The notes under the pieces are model-generated. The model did not search any database and was not told the origin of the DNA. It saw only the letters and a program-made list of their open reading frames with translations. Positions 22,001 through 35,115 of a DNA stretch of 64,000 nt are shown one piece after another. Source of the DNA: Siphonodentalium dalli. Its lineage: Eukaryota; Mollusca; Scaphopoda; Gadilida; Siphonodentaliidae. Each line of letters starts with the position of its first letter. The stretch's first letter is position 1. Location: the NCBI GenBank assembly GCA_032622095.1, contig CP136064.1, positions 1,676,001 to 1,740,000 on the forward strand. The letters are read 5' to 3'. A program made the translations under genes and the position numbers.

Positions 22001-24581
22001 CTTAAAGGGACATAAGTAACACAGTCACCAACTTTAAGGGGTATCTGCTATAGACTGGTTCCATGGTGGAGTACGGTTGGATATTTTCTATTTGGCGCAT
22101 GTTTCTCCATACCGCGCCATGTCAAATCTGGCCATATCCGAATCGGGTTGTCATTTACAATGACTACAGAAAATAAATATCTTCATGTTGGAATGCAAAT
22201 GTATGTTTAAAGGAACAGATGTATCTCAACTTAAAGGGACATAAGTAACACAGTCACCAACTTTAAGGGGTATCTGCTATAGACTGGTTCCATGGTGGAG
22301 TACGGTTGGATATTTTCAATTTGGCGCATGTTTCTCCATACCGCGCCATGTCAAATCTGGCCATATCCGAATGGGGTTGTCATTTACAATGACTGCAGAA
22401 AATATATATCTTCATGTTGGAATGCAAATGTATGTTTAAAGGAACAGATGTATCTCAACTTAAAGGGACATAAGTAACACCGTCACCAACTTTAAGGGGT
22501 ATCTGCTATAGACTGGTTACATGGTGGAGTACGGTTGGATATTTTCAATTTGGCGCATGTTTCTCCATACCGCGCCATGTCAAATCTGGCCATATCCGAA
22601 TCGGGTTGTCATTTACAATGACTGCAGAAAATATATATCTTCATGGTGGAATGCAAATGAATGTTTAAAGGAACAGATGTATCTCAACTTAAAGGGACAT
22701 AAGTAACACCGTCACCAACTTGAAGGGGTATCTGCTATAGACTGGTTACATGGTGGAGTTCGGTTGGATATTTTCAATTTTGCGCATGTTTCTCCATACC
22801 GCGCCATGTCAAATCTGGCCATATCCGAATCGGGTTGTCATTTACAATGACTGCAGAAAATAAATATCTTCATGTTGGAATGCAAATGTATGTTTAAAGG
22901 AACAGATGTATCTCAACTTAAAGGGACATAAGTAACACAGTCACCAACTTAAAGAGGTGTCTGATTTAGAATGGTTCCATGGTGGAGTACGGTTGGATAT
23001 TTTCTACTTGGCGCATGTTTCTCCATACCGCGCCATGTCAAATCTGGCCATATCCGAATCGGGTTGTCATTTACAATGACTGCAGAAAATATATATCTTC
23101 ATGGTGGAATGCAAATGTATGTTTAAAGGAACAGATGTATCTCAACTTAAAGGGACATAAGTAACACAGTCACCAACTTTAAGGGGTATCTGCTATAGAC
23201 TGGTTCCATGGTGGAGTACTGTTGGATATTTTCAATTTGGCGCATGTTTCTCCATACCGCGCCATGTCAAATCTGGCCATATCCGAATCGGGTTGTCATT
23301 TACAATGACTGCAGAAAATATATATCTTCATGGTGGAATGCAAATGTATGTTTAAAGGAACAGATGTATCTCAACTTAAAGGGACATAAGTAACACAGTC
23401 ACCAACTTTAAGGGGTATCTGCTATAGACTGGTTCCATGGTGGAGTACTGTTGGATATTTTCAATTTGGCGCATGTTTCTCCATACCGCGCCATGTCAAA
23501 TCTGGCCATATCCGAATCGGGTTGTCATTTACAATGACTGCAGAAAATATATATCTTCATGGTGGAATGCAAATGTATGTTTAAAGGAACAGATGTATCT
23601 CAACTTAAAGGGACATAAGTAACACAGTCACCAACTTAAAGGGGTATCTGCTATAGACTGGTTCCATGGTGGAGTACGGTTGAATATTTTCAATTTGGCG
23701 CATGTTTCTCCATACCGCGCCATGTCAAATCTGGCCCTATCCGAATCGGGTTGTCATTTACAATGACTGCAGAAAATATATATCTTCATGGTGGAATGCA
23801 AATGTATGTTTAAAGGAACAGATGTATCTCAACTTAAAGGGACATAAGTAACACAGTCACCAACTTTAAGGGGTATCTGCTATAGACTGGTTCCATGGTG
23901 GAGTACGGTTGGATATTTTCAATTTGGCGCATTTTTCTCCATACCGCGCCATGTCAAATCTGGCCATATCCGAATCGGGTTGTCATTTACAATGACTGCA
24001 GAAAATAAATATCTTCATGTTGGAATGCAAATGTATGTTTAAAGGAACAGATGTATCTCAACTTAAAGGGACATAAGTAACACAGTCACCAACTTAAAGA
24101 GGTGTCTGATTTAGACTGGTTCCATGGTGGAGTACGGTTGGATATTTTCTACTTGGCGCATGTTTCTCCATACCGCGCCATGTCAAATCTGGCCATATCC
24201 GAATCGGGTTGTCATTTACAATGACTACAGAAAATAAATATCTTCATGTTGGAATGCAAATGTATGTTTAGAGGAACAGATGTATCTCAACTTAAAGGGA
24301 CATAAGTAACACAGTCACCAACTTTAAGGGGTATCTGCTATAGACTGGTTCCATGGTGGAGTACGGTTGGATATTTTCTATTTGGCGCATGTTTCTCCAT
24401 ACCGCGCCATGTCAAATCTGGCCATATCCGAATCGGGTTGTCATTTACAATGACTACAGAAATTAAATATCTTCATGTTGGAATGCAAATGTATGTTTAA
24501 AGGAACAGATGTATCTCAACTTAAAGGGACATAAGTAACACAGTCACCAACTTTAAGGGGTATCTGCTATAGACTGGTTCC
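18397..24581. repeat. Restarted and mosaic monomer series (27 monomers)
   Basis: The monomers from 18397 to about 21560 follow 8321 to about 11480 in order (offset 10076 bp, then 10078 bp after the 2-bp insertion near 19897). The private CATATACG variant is at 9082 and 19157. From about 21605 the order changes: a GATTTAG/CTACTTGG monomer, a CTATTTGG monomer, then at 22292-23436 a replay of the 9466-10610 series. The four monomers at 23437-24352 (CTG; GTTGAATATT with CCCTATCC; GCATTTTTCTCC; CTACTTGG with TTTAGAGG) reappear at 29620-30535. This stretch is best read as a recombination mosaic between neighbouring HORs. Confidence 0.7.
19891..19900. other. 2-bp insertion in one monomer
   Basis: TCATGGTGTGGAATG replaces TCATGGTGGAATG, a duplicated TG making a 231-bp monomer. 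It is unique in the window and shifts phase by two bases to the right. Confidence 0.9.
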
Positions 24582-27500
24582 ATGGTGGAGTACTGTTGGA
24601 TATTTTCAATTTGGCGCATGTTTCTCCATACCGCGCCATGTCAAATCTGGCCATATCCGAATCGGGTTGTCATTTACAATGACTGCAGAAAATATATATC
24701 TTCATGTTGGAATGCAAATGTATGTTTAAAGGAACAGATGTATCTCAACTTAAAGGGACATAAGTAACACCGTCACCAACTTTAAGGGGTATCTGCTATA
24801 GACTGGTTACATGGTGGAGTACGGTTGGATATTTTCAATTTGGCGCATGTTTCTCCATACCGCGCCATGTCAAATCTGGCCATATCCGAATCGGGTTGTC
24901 ATTTACAATGACTGCAGAAAATATATATCTTCATGGTGGAATGCAAATGAATGTTTAAAGGAACAGATGTATCTCAACTTAAAGGGACATAAGTAACACC
25001 GTCACCAACTTGAACGGGTATCTGCTATAGACTGGTTACATGGTGGAGTACTGTTGGATATTTTCAATTTGGCGCATGTTTCTCCATACCGCGCCATGTC
25101 AAATCTGGCCATATCCGAATCGGGTTGTCATTTACAATGACTGCAGAAAATATATATCTTCATGTTGGAATGCAAATGTATGTTTAAAGGAACAGATGTA
25201 TCTCAACTTAAAGGGACATAAGTAACACCGTCACCAACTTTAAGGGGTATCTGCTATAGACTGGTTACATGGTGGAGTACTGTTGGATATTTTCAATTTG
25301 GCGCATGTTTCTCCATACCGCGCCATGTCAAATCTGGCCATATCCGAATCGGGTTGTCATTTACAATGACTGCAGAAAATATATATCTTCATGTTGGAAT
25401 GCAAATGTATGTTTAAAGGAACAGATGTATCTCAACTTAAAGGGACATAAGTAACACCGTCACCAACTTTAAGGGGTATCTGCTATAGACTGGTTACATG
25501 GTGGAGTACGGTTGGATATTTTCAATTTTGCGCATGTTTCTCCATACCGCGCCATGTCAAATCTGGCCATATCCGAATCGGGTTGTCATTTACAATGTCT
25601 GCAGAAAATAAATATCTTCATGTTGGAATGCAAATGTATGTTTAAAGGAACAGATGTATCTCAACTTAAAGGGACATAAGTAACACAGTCACCAACTTAA
25701 AGAGGTGTCTGATTTAGAATGGTTCCATGGTGGAGTACGGTTGGATATTTTATACTTGGCACATGTTTCTCCATACCGCGCCATGTCAAATCTGGCCATA
25801 TCCGAATCGGGTTGTCATTTACAATGACTGCAGAAAATATATATCTTCAAGGTGGAATGCAAATGTATGTTTAAAGGAACAGATGTATCTCAACTTAAAG
25901 GGACATAAGTAACACAGTCACCAACTTTAAGGGGTATCTGCTATAGACTGGTTCCATGGTGGAGTACTGTTGGATATTTTCAATTTGGCGCATGTTTCTC
26001 CATACCGCGCCATGTCAAATCTGGCCATATCCGAATCGGGTTGTCATTTACAATGACTGCAGAAAATATATATCTTCATGTTGGAATGCAAATGTATGTT
26101 TAAAGGAACAGATGTATCTCAACTTAAAGGGACATAAGTAACACCGTCACCAACTTTAAGGGGTATCTGCTATAGACTGGTTACATGGTGGAGTACGGTT
26201 GGATATTTTCAATTTGGCGCATGTTTCTCCATACCGCGCCATGTCAAATCTGGCCATATCCGAATCGGGTTGTCATTTACAATGACTGCAGAAAATATAT
26301 ATCTTCATGGTGGAATGCAAATGAATGTTTAAAGGAACAGATGTATCTCAACTTAAAGGGACATAAGTAACACCGTCACCAACTTGAACGGGTATCTGCT
26401 ATAGACTGGTTACATGGTGGAGTACTGTTGGATATTTTCAATTTGGCGCATGTTTCTCCATACCGCGCCATGTCAAATCTGGCCATATCCGAATCGGGTT
26501 GTCATTTACAATGACTGCAGAAAATATATATCTTCATGTTGGAATGCAAATGTATGTTTAAAGGAACAGATGTATCTCAACTTAAAGGGACATAAGTAAC
26601 ACCGTCACCAACTTTAAGGGGTATCTGCTATAGACTGGTTACATGGTGGAGTACTGTTGGATATTTTCAATTTGGCGCATGTTTCTCCATACCGCGCCAT
26701 GTCAAATCTGGCCATATCCGAATCGGGTTGTCATTTACAATGACTGCAGAAAATATATATCTTCATGTTGGAATGCAAATGTATGTTTAAAGGAACAGAT
26801 GTATCTCAACTTAAAGGGACATAAGTAACACCGTCACCAACTTTAAGGGGTATCTGCTATAGACTGGTTACATGGTGGAGTACGGTTGGATATTTCCAAT
26901 TTTGCGCATGTTTCTCCATACCGCGCCATGTCAAATCTGGCCATATCCGAATCGGGTTGTCATTTACAATGACTACAGAAAATAAATATCTTCATGTTGG
27001 AATGCAAATGTATGTTTAAAGGAACAGATGTATCTCAACTTAAAGGGACATAAGTAACACAGTCACCAACTTAAAGAGGTGTCTGATTTAGAATGGTTCC
27101 ATGGTGGAGTACGGTTGGATATTTTCTACTTGGCACATGTTTCTCCATACCGCGCCATGTCAAATCTGGCCATATCCGAATCGGGTTGTCATTTACAATG
27201 ACTGCAGAAAATATATATCTTCATGGTGGAATGCAAATGTATGTTTAAAGGAACAGATGTATCTCAACTTAAAGGGACATAAGTAACACAGTCACCAACT
27301 TTAAGGGGTATCTGCTATAGACTGGTTCCATGGTGGAGTACTGTTGGATATTTTCAATTTGGCGCATGTTTCTCCATACCGCGCCATGTCAAATCTGGCC
27401 ATATCCGAATCGGGTTGTCATTTACAATGACTGCAGAAAATATATATCTTCATGGTGGAATGCAAATGTATGTTTAAAGGAACAGATGTATCTCAACTTA

Positions 27501-29161
27501 AAGGGACATAAGTAACACAGTCACCAACTTAAAGAGGTGTCTGATTTAGACTGGTTCCATGGTGGAGTACGGTTGGATATTTTCTATTTGGCGCATGTTT
27601 CTCCATACCGCGCCATGTCAAATCTGGCCATATCCGAATCGGGTTGTCATTTACAATGACTACAGAAAATAAATATCTTCATGTTGGAATGCAAATGTAT
27701 GTTTAAAGGAACAGATGTATCTCAACTTAAAGGGACATAAGTAACACAGTCACCAACTTTAAGGGGTATCTGCTATAGACTGGTTCCATGGTGGAGTACG
27801 GTTGGATATTTTCTATTTGGCGCATGTTTCTCCATACCGCGCCATGTCAAATCTGGCCATATCCGAATCGGGTTGTCATTTACAATGACTACAGAAAATA
27901 AATATCTTCATGTTGGAATGCAAATGTATGTTTAAAGAAACAGATGTATCTCAACTTAAAGGAACATAAGTAACACAGTCACCAACTTTAAGGGGTATCT
28001 GCTATAGACTGGTTCCATGGTGGAGTACTGTTGGATATTTTCAATTTGGCGCATGTTTCTCCCTACCGCGCCATGTCAAATCTGGCCATATCCGAATCGG
28101 GTTGTCATTTACAATGACTACAGAAAATAAATATCTTCATGTTGGAATGCAAATGTATGTTTAAAGGAACAGATGTATCTCAACTTAAAGGGACATAAGT
28201 AACACAGTCACCAACTTTAAGGGGTATCTGCTATAGACTGGTTCCATGGTGGAGTACGGTTGGATATTTTCAATTTGGCGCATGTTTTTCCATACCGCGC
28301 CATGTCAAATCTGGCCATATCCGAATCGGGTTGTCATTTACAATGACTACAGAAAATAAATATCTTCATGTTGGAAAGCAAATGTATGTTTAAAGGAACA
28401 GATGTATCTCAACTTAAAGGGACATAAGTAACACAGTCACCAACTTAAAGGGGTATCTGCTATAGACTGGTTCCATGGTGGAGTACGGTTGGATATTTTC
28501 AATTTGGCGCATGTTTCTCCATACCGCGCCATGTCAAATCTGGCCATATCCGAATCGGGTTGTCATTTACAATGACTGCAGAAAATAAATATCTTCATGT
28601 TGGAATGCAAATGTATGTTTAAAGGAACAGATGTATCTCAACTTAAAGGGACATAAGTAACACAGTCACCAACTTAAAGAGGTGTCTGATTTAGACTGGT
28701 TCCATGGTGGAGTACGGTTGGATATTTTCTACTTGGCGCATGTTTCTCCATACCGCGCCATGTCAAATCTGGCCATATCCGAATCGGGTTGTCATTTACA
28801 ATGACTACAGAAAATAAATATCTTCATGTTGGAATGCAAATGTATGTTTAGAGGAACAGATGTATCTCAACTTAAAGGGACATAAGTAACACAGTCACCA
28901 ACTTTAAGGGGTATCTGCTATAGACTGGTTCCATGGTGGAGTACGGTTGGATATTTTCTATTTGGCGCATGTTTCTCCATACCGCGCCATGTCAAATCTG
29001 GCCATATCCGAATCGGGTTGTCATTTACAATGACTACAGAAATTAAATATCTTCATGTTGGAATGCAAATGTATGTTTAAAGGAACAGATGTATCTCAAC
29101 TTAAAGGGACATAAGTAACACAGTCACCAACTTTAAGGGGTATCTGCTATAGACTGGTTCC
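24582..29161. repeat. 20-monomer HOR, copy 1 (6+6+8 monomers, 4580 bp)
   Basis: The unit consists of two related 6-monomer (1374-bp) blocks, 24582-25955 and 25956-27329, then an 8-monomer block, 27330-29161. Each 6-mer runs CTG/PstI; ATGAATG with CTTGAACGGG or CTTGAAGG-type junction; two CTG/PstI monomers with GTTACATGG; a CAATTTTG monomer; a TACTTGGCACATG monomer. The first 6-mer is marked by AATGTCTGCAG (25598) and TCAAGGTGG (near 25849), the second by TATTTCCAATTTTG (near 26893). The 8-mer runs through CTATTT, CCCTA, TTTTTCC/AAAGCAA and TTTAGAGG monomers and ends with GAAATTAAAT. Confidence 0.85.
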
Positions 29162-30535
29162 ATGGTGGAGTACTGTTGGATATTTTCAATTTGGCGCATG
29201 TTTCTCCATACCGCGCCATGTCAAATCTGGCCATATCCGAATCGGGTTGTCATTTACAATGACTGCAGAAAATATATATCTTCATGTTGGAATGCAAATG
29301 TATGTTTAAAGGAACAGATGTATCTCAACTTAAAGGGACATAAGTAACACCGTCACCAACTTTAAGGGGTATCTGCTATAGACTGGTTACATGGTGGAGT
29401 ACGGTTGGATATTTTCAATTTGGCGCATGTTTCTCCATACCGCGCCATGTCAAATCTGGCCATATCCGAATCGGGTTGTCATTTACAATGACTGCAGAAA
29501 ATATATATCTTCATGGTGGAATGCAAATGTATGTTTAAAGGAACAGATGTATCTCAACTTAAAGGGACATAAGTAACACAGTCACCAACTTTAAGGGGTA
29601 TCTGCTATAGACTGGTTCCATGGTGGAGTACTGTTGGATATTTTCAATTTGGCGCATGTTTCTCCATACCGCGCCATGTCAAATCTGGCCATATCCGAAT
29701 CGGGTTGTCATTTACAATGACTGCAGAAAATATATATCTTCATGGTGGAATGCAAATGTATGTTTAAAGGAACAGATGTATCTCAACTTAAAGGGACATA
29801 AGTAACACAGTCACCAACTTAAAGGGGTATCTGCTATAGACTGGTTCCATGGTGGAGTACGGTTGAATATTTTCAATTTGGCGCATGTTTCTCCATACCG
29901 CGCCATGTCAAATCTGGCCCTATCCGAATCGGGTTGTCATTTACAATGACTGCAGAAAATATATATCTTCATGGTGGAATGCAAATGTATGTTTAAAGGA
30001 ACAGATGTATCTCAACTTAAAGGGACATAAGTAACACAGTCACCAACTTTAAGGGGTATCTGCTATAGACTGGTTCCATGGTGGAGTACGGTTGGATATT
30101 TTCAATTTGGCGCATTTTTCTCCATACCGCGCCATGTCAAATCTGGCCATATCCGAATCGGGTTGTCATTTACAATGACTGCAGAAAATAAATATCTTCA
30201 TGTTGGAATGCAAATGTATGTTTAAAGGAACAGATGTATCTCAACTTAAAGGGACATAAGTAACACAGTCACCAACTTAAAGAGGTGTCTGATTTAGACT
30301 GGTTCCATGGTGGAGTACGGTTGGATATTTTCTACTTGGCGCATGTTTCTCCATACCGCGCCATGTCAAATCTGGCCATATCCGAATCGGGTTGTCATTT
30401 ACAATGACTACAGAAAATAAATATCTTCATGTTGGAATGCAAATGTATGTTTAGAGGAACAGATGTATCTCAACTTAAAGGGACATAAGTAACACAGTCA
30501 CCAACTTTAAGGGGTATCTGCTATAGACTGGTTCC
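29162..30535. repeat. 6-monomer insertion between 20-mer copies
   Basis: The first monomer (29162) equals the start of a 20-mer unit, and the second (29391) resembles its second monomer but has ATGTATG and cacag instead of ATGAATG and caccg. The next four, 29620-30535, copy 23437-24352, including GTTGAATATT (near 29864) and GCATTTTTCTCC (near 30115). A new 20-mer unit then starts at 30536. With the insertion, copies 1 and 2 are 26 monomers (5954 bp) apart; copies 2 and 3 are 20 monomers (4580 bp) apart. Confidence 0.8.
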
Positions 30536-33500
30536 ATGGTGGAGTACTGTTGGATATTTTCAATTTGGCGCATGTTTCTCCATACCGCGCCATGTCAAAT
30601 CTGGCCATATCCGAATCGGGTTGTCATTTACAATGACTGCAGAAAATATATATCTTCATGTTGGAATGCAAATGTATGTTTAAAGGAACAGATGTATCTC
30701 AACTTAAAGGGACATAAGTAACACCGTCACCAACTTTAAGGGGTATCTGCTATAGACTGGTTACATGGTGGAGTACGGTTGGATATTTTCAATTTGGCGC
30801 ATGTTTCTCCATACCGCGCCATGTCAAATCTGGCCATATCCGAATCGGGTTGTCATTTACAATGACTGCAGAAAATATATATCTTCATGGTGGAATGCAA
30901 ATGAATGTTTAAAGGAACAGATGTATCTCAACTTAAAGGGACATAAGTAACACCGTCACCAACTTGAACGGGTATCTGCTATAGACTGGTTACATGGTGG
31001 AGTACTGTTGGATATTTTCAATTTGGCGCATGTTTCTCCATACCGCGCCATGTCAAATCTGGCCATATCCGAATCGGGTTGTCATTTACAATGACTGCAG
31101 AAAATATATATCTTCATGTTGGAATGCAAATGTATGTTTAAAGGAACAGATGTATCTCAACTTAAAGGGACATAAGTAACACCGTCACCAACTTTAAGGG
31201 GTATCTGCTATAGACTGGTTACATGGTGGAGTACTGTTGGATATTTTCAATTTGGCGCATGTTTCTCCATACCGCGCCATGTCAAATCTGGCCATATCCG
31301 AATCGGGTTGTCATTTACAATGACTGCAGAAAATATATATCTTCATGTTGGAATGCAAATGTATGTTTAAAGGAACAGATGTATCTCAACTTAAAGGGAC
31401 ATAAGTAACACCGTCACCAACTTTAAGGGGTATCTGCTATAGACTGGTTACATGGTGGAGTACGGTTGGATATTTTCAATTTTGCGCATGTTTCTCCATA
31501 CCGCGCCATGTCAAATCTGGCCATATCCGAATCGGGTTGTCATTTACAATGTCTGCAGAAAATAAATATCTTCATGTTGGAATGCAAATGTATGTTTAAA
31601 GGAACAGATGTATCTCAACTTAAAGGGACATAAGTAACACAGTCACCAACTTAAAGAGGTGTCTGATTTAGAATGGTTCCATGGTGGAGTACGGTTGGAT
31701 ATTTTATACTTGGCACATGTTTCTCCATACCGCGCCATGTCAAATCTGGCCATATCCGAATCGGGTTGTCATTTACAATGACTGCAGAAAATATATATCT
31801 TCAAGGTGGAATGCAAATGTATGTTTAAAGGAACAGATGTATCTCAACTTAAAGGGACATAAGTAACACAGTCACCAACTTTAAGGGGTATCTGCTATAG
31901 ACTGGTTCCATGGTGGAGTACTGTTGGATATTTTCAATTTGGCGCATGTTTCTCCATACCGCGCCATGTCAAATCTGGCCATATCCGAATCGGGTTGTCA
32001 TTTACAATGACTGCAGAAAATATATATCTTCATGTTGGAATGCAAATGTATGTTTAAAGGAACAGATGTATCTCAACTTAAAGGGACATAAGTAACACCG
32101 TCACCAACTTTAAGGGGTATCTGCTATAGACTGGTTACATGGTGGAGTACGGTTGGATATTTTCAATTTGGCGCATGTTTCTCCATACCGCGCCATGTCA
32201 AATCTGGCCATATCCGAATCGGGTTGTCATTTACAATGACTGCAGAAAATATATATCTTCATGGTGGAATGCAAATGAATGTTTAAAGGAACAGATGTAT
32301 CTCAACTTAAAGGGACATAAGTAACACCGTCACCAACTTGAACGGGTATCTGCTATAGACTGGTTACATGGTGGAGTACTGTTGGATATTTTCAATTTGG
32401 CGCATGTTTCTCCATACCGCGCCATGTCAAATCTGGCCATATCCGAATCGGGTTGTCATTTACAATGACTGCAGAAAATATATATCTTCATGTTGGAATG
32501 CAAATGTATGTTTAAAGGAACAGATGTATCTCAACTTAAAGGGACATAAGTAACACCGTCACCAACTTTAAGGGGTATCTGCTATAGACTGGTTACATGG
32601 TGGAGTACTGTTGGATATTTTCAATTTGGCGCATGTTTCTCCATACCGCGCCATGTCAAATCTGGCCATATCCGAATCGGGTTGTCATTTACAATGACTG
32701 CAGAAAATATATATCTTCATGTTGGAATGCAAATGTATGTTTAAAGGAACAGATGTATCTCAACTTAAAGGGACATAAGTAACACCGTCACCAACTTTAA
32801 GGGGTATCTGCTATAGACTGGTTACATGGTGGAGTACGGTTGGATATTTCCAATTTTGCGCATGTTTCTCCATACCGCGCCATGTCAAATCTGGCCATAT
32901 CCGAATCGGGTTGTCATTTACAATGACTACAGAAAATAAATATCTTCATGTTGGAATGCAAATGTATGTTTAAAGGAACAGATGTATCTCAACTTAAAGG
33001 GACATAAGTAACACAGTCACCAACTTAAAGAGGTGTCTGATTTAGAATGGTTCCATGGTGGAGTACGGTTGGATATTTTCTACTTGGCACATGTTTCTCC
33101 ATACCGCGGCATGTCAAATCTGGCCATATCCGAATCGGGTTGTCATTTACAATGACTGCAGAAAATATATATCTTCATGGTGGAATGCAAATGTATGTTT
33201 AAAGGAACAGATGTATCTCAACTTAAAGGGACATAAGTAACACAGTCACCAACTTTAAGGGGTATCTGCTATAGACTGGTTCCATGGTGGAGTACTGTTG
33301 GATATTTTCAATTTGGCGCATGTTTCTCCATACCGCGCCATGTCAAATCTGGCCATATCCGAATCGGGTTGTCATTTACAATGACTGCAGAAAATATATA
33401 TCTTCATGGTGGAATGCAAATGTATGTTTAAAGGAACAGATGTATCTCAACTTAAAGGGACATAAGTAACACAGTCACCAACTTAAAGAGGTGTCTGATT

Positions 33501-35115
33501 TAGACTGGTTCCATGGTGGAGTACGGTTGGATATTTTCTATTTGGCGCATGTTTCTCCATACCGCGCCATGTCAAATCTGGCCATATCCGAATCGGGTTG
33601 TCATTTACAATGACTACAGAAAATAAATATCTTCATGTTGGAATGCAAATGTATGTTTAAAGGAACAGATGTATCTCAACTTAAAGGGACATAAGTAACA
33701 CAGTCACCAACTTTAAGGGGTATCTGCTATAGACTGGTTCCATGGTGGAGTACGGTTGGATATTTTCTATTTGGCGCATGTTTCTCCATACCGCGCCATG
33801 TCAAATCTGGCCATATCCGAATCGGGTTGTCATTTACAATGACTACAGAAAATAAATATCTTCATGTTGGAATGCAAATGTATGTTTAAAGAAACAGATG
33901 TATCTCAACTTAAAGGAACATAAGTAACACAGTCACCAACTTTAAGGGGTATCTGCTATAGACTGGTTCCATGGTGGAGTACTGTTGGATATTTTCAATT
34001 TGGCGCATGTTTCTCCCTACCGCGCCATGTCAAATCTGGCCATATCCGAATCGGGTTGTCATTTACAATGACTACAGAAAATAAATATCTTCATGTTGGA
34101 ATGCAAATGTATGTTTAAAGGAACAGATGTATCTCAACTTAAAGGGACATAAGTAACACAGTCACCAACTTTAAGGGGTATCTGCTATAGACTGGTTCCA
34201 TGGTGGAGTACGGTTGGATATTTTCAATTTGGCGCATGTTTTTCCATACCGCGCCATGTCAAATCTGGCCATATCCGAATCGGGTTGTCATTTACAATGA
34301 CTACAGAAAATAAATATCTTCATGTTGGAAAGCAAATGTATGTTTAAAGGAACAGATGTATCTCAACTTAAAGGGACATAAGTAACACAGTCACCAACTT
34401 AAAGGGGTATCTGCTATAGACTGGTTCCATGGTGGAGTACGGTTGGATATTTTCAATTTGGCGCATGTTTCTCCATACCGCGCCATGTCAAATCTGGCCA
34501 TATCCGAATCGGGTTGTCATTTACAATGACTGCAGAAAATAAATATCTTCATGTTGGAATGCAAATGTATGTTTAAAGGAACAGATGTATCTCAACTTAA
34601 AGGGACATAAGTAACACAGTCACCAACTTAAAGAGGTGTCTGATTTAGACTGGTTCCATGGTGGAGTACGGTTGGATATTTTCTACTTGGCGCATGTTTC
34701 TCCATACCGCGCCATGTCAAATCTGGCCATATCCGAATCGGGTTGTCATTTACAATGACTACAGAAAATAAATATCTTCATGTTGGAATGCAAATGTATG
34801 TTTAGAGGAACAGATGTATCTCAACTTAAAGGGACATAAGTAACACAGTCACCAACTTTAAGGGGTATCTGCTATAGACTGGTTCCATGGTGGAGTACGG
34901 TTGGATATTTTCTATTTGGCGCATGTTTCTCCATACCGCGCCATGTCAAATCTGGCCATATCCGAATCGGGTTGTCATTTACAATGACTACAGAAATTAA
35001 ATATCTTCATGTTGGAATGCAAATGTATGTTTAAAGGAACAGATGTATCTCAACTTAAAGGGACATAAGTAACACAGTCACCAACTTTAAGGGGTATCTG
35101 CCATAGACTGGTTCC
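30536..35115. repeat. 20-monomer HOR, copy 2 (4580 bp)
   Basis: Same 6+6+8 order as copy 1: 30536-31909, 31910-33283 and 33284-35115. Private markers recur at exact offsets: AATGTCTGCAG at 31552 (5954 bp after 25598), TCAAGGTGG near 31803 and TATTTCCAATTTTG near 32847. A new change is CGCGGCATG near 33110, seen only in this copy. Confidence 0.88.
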
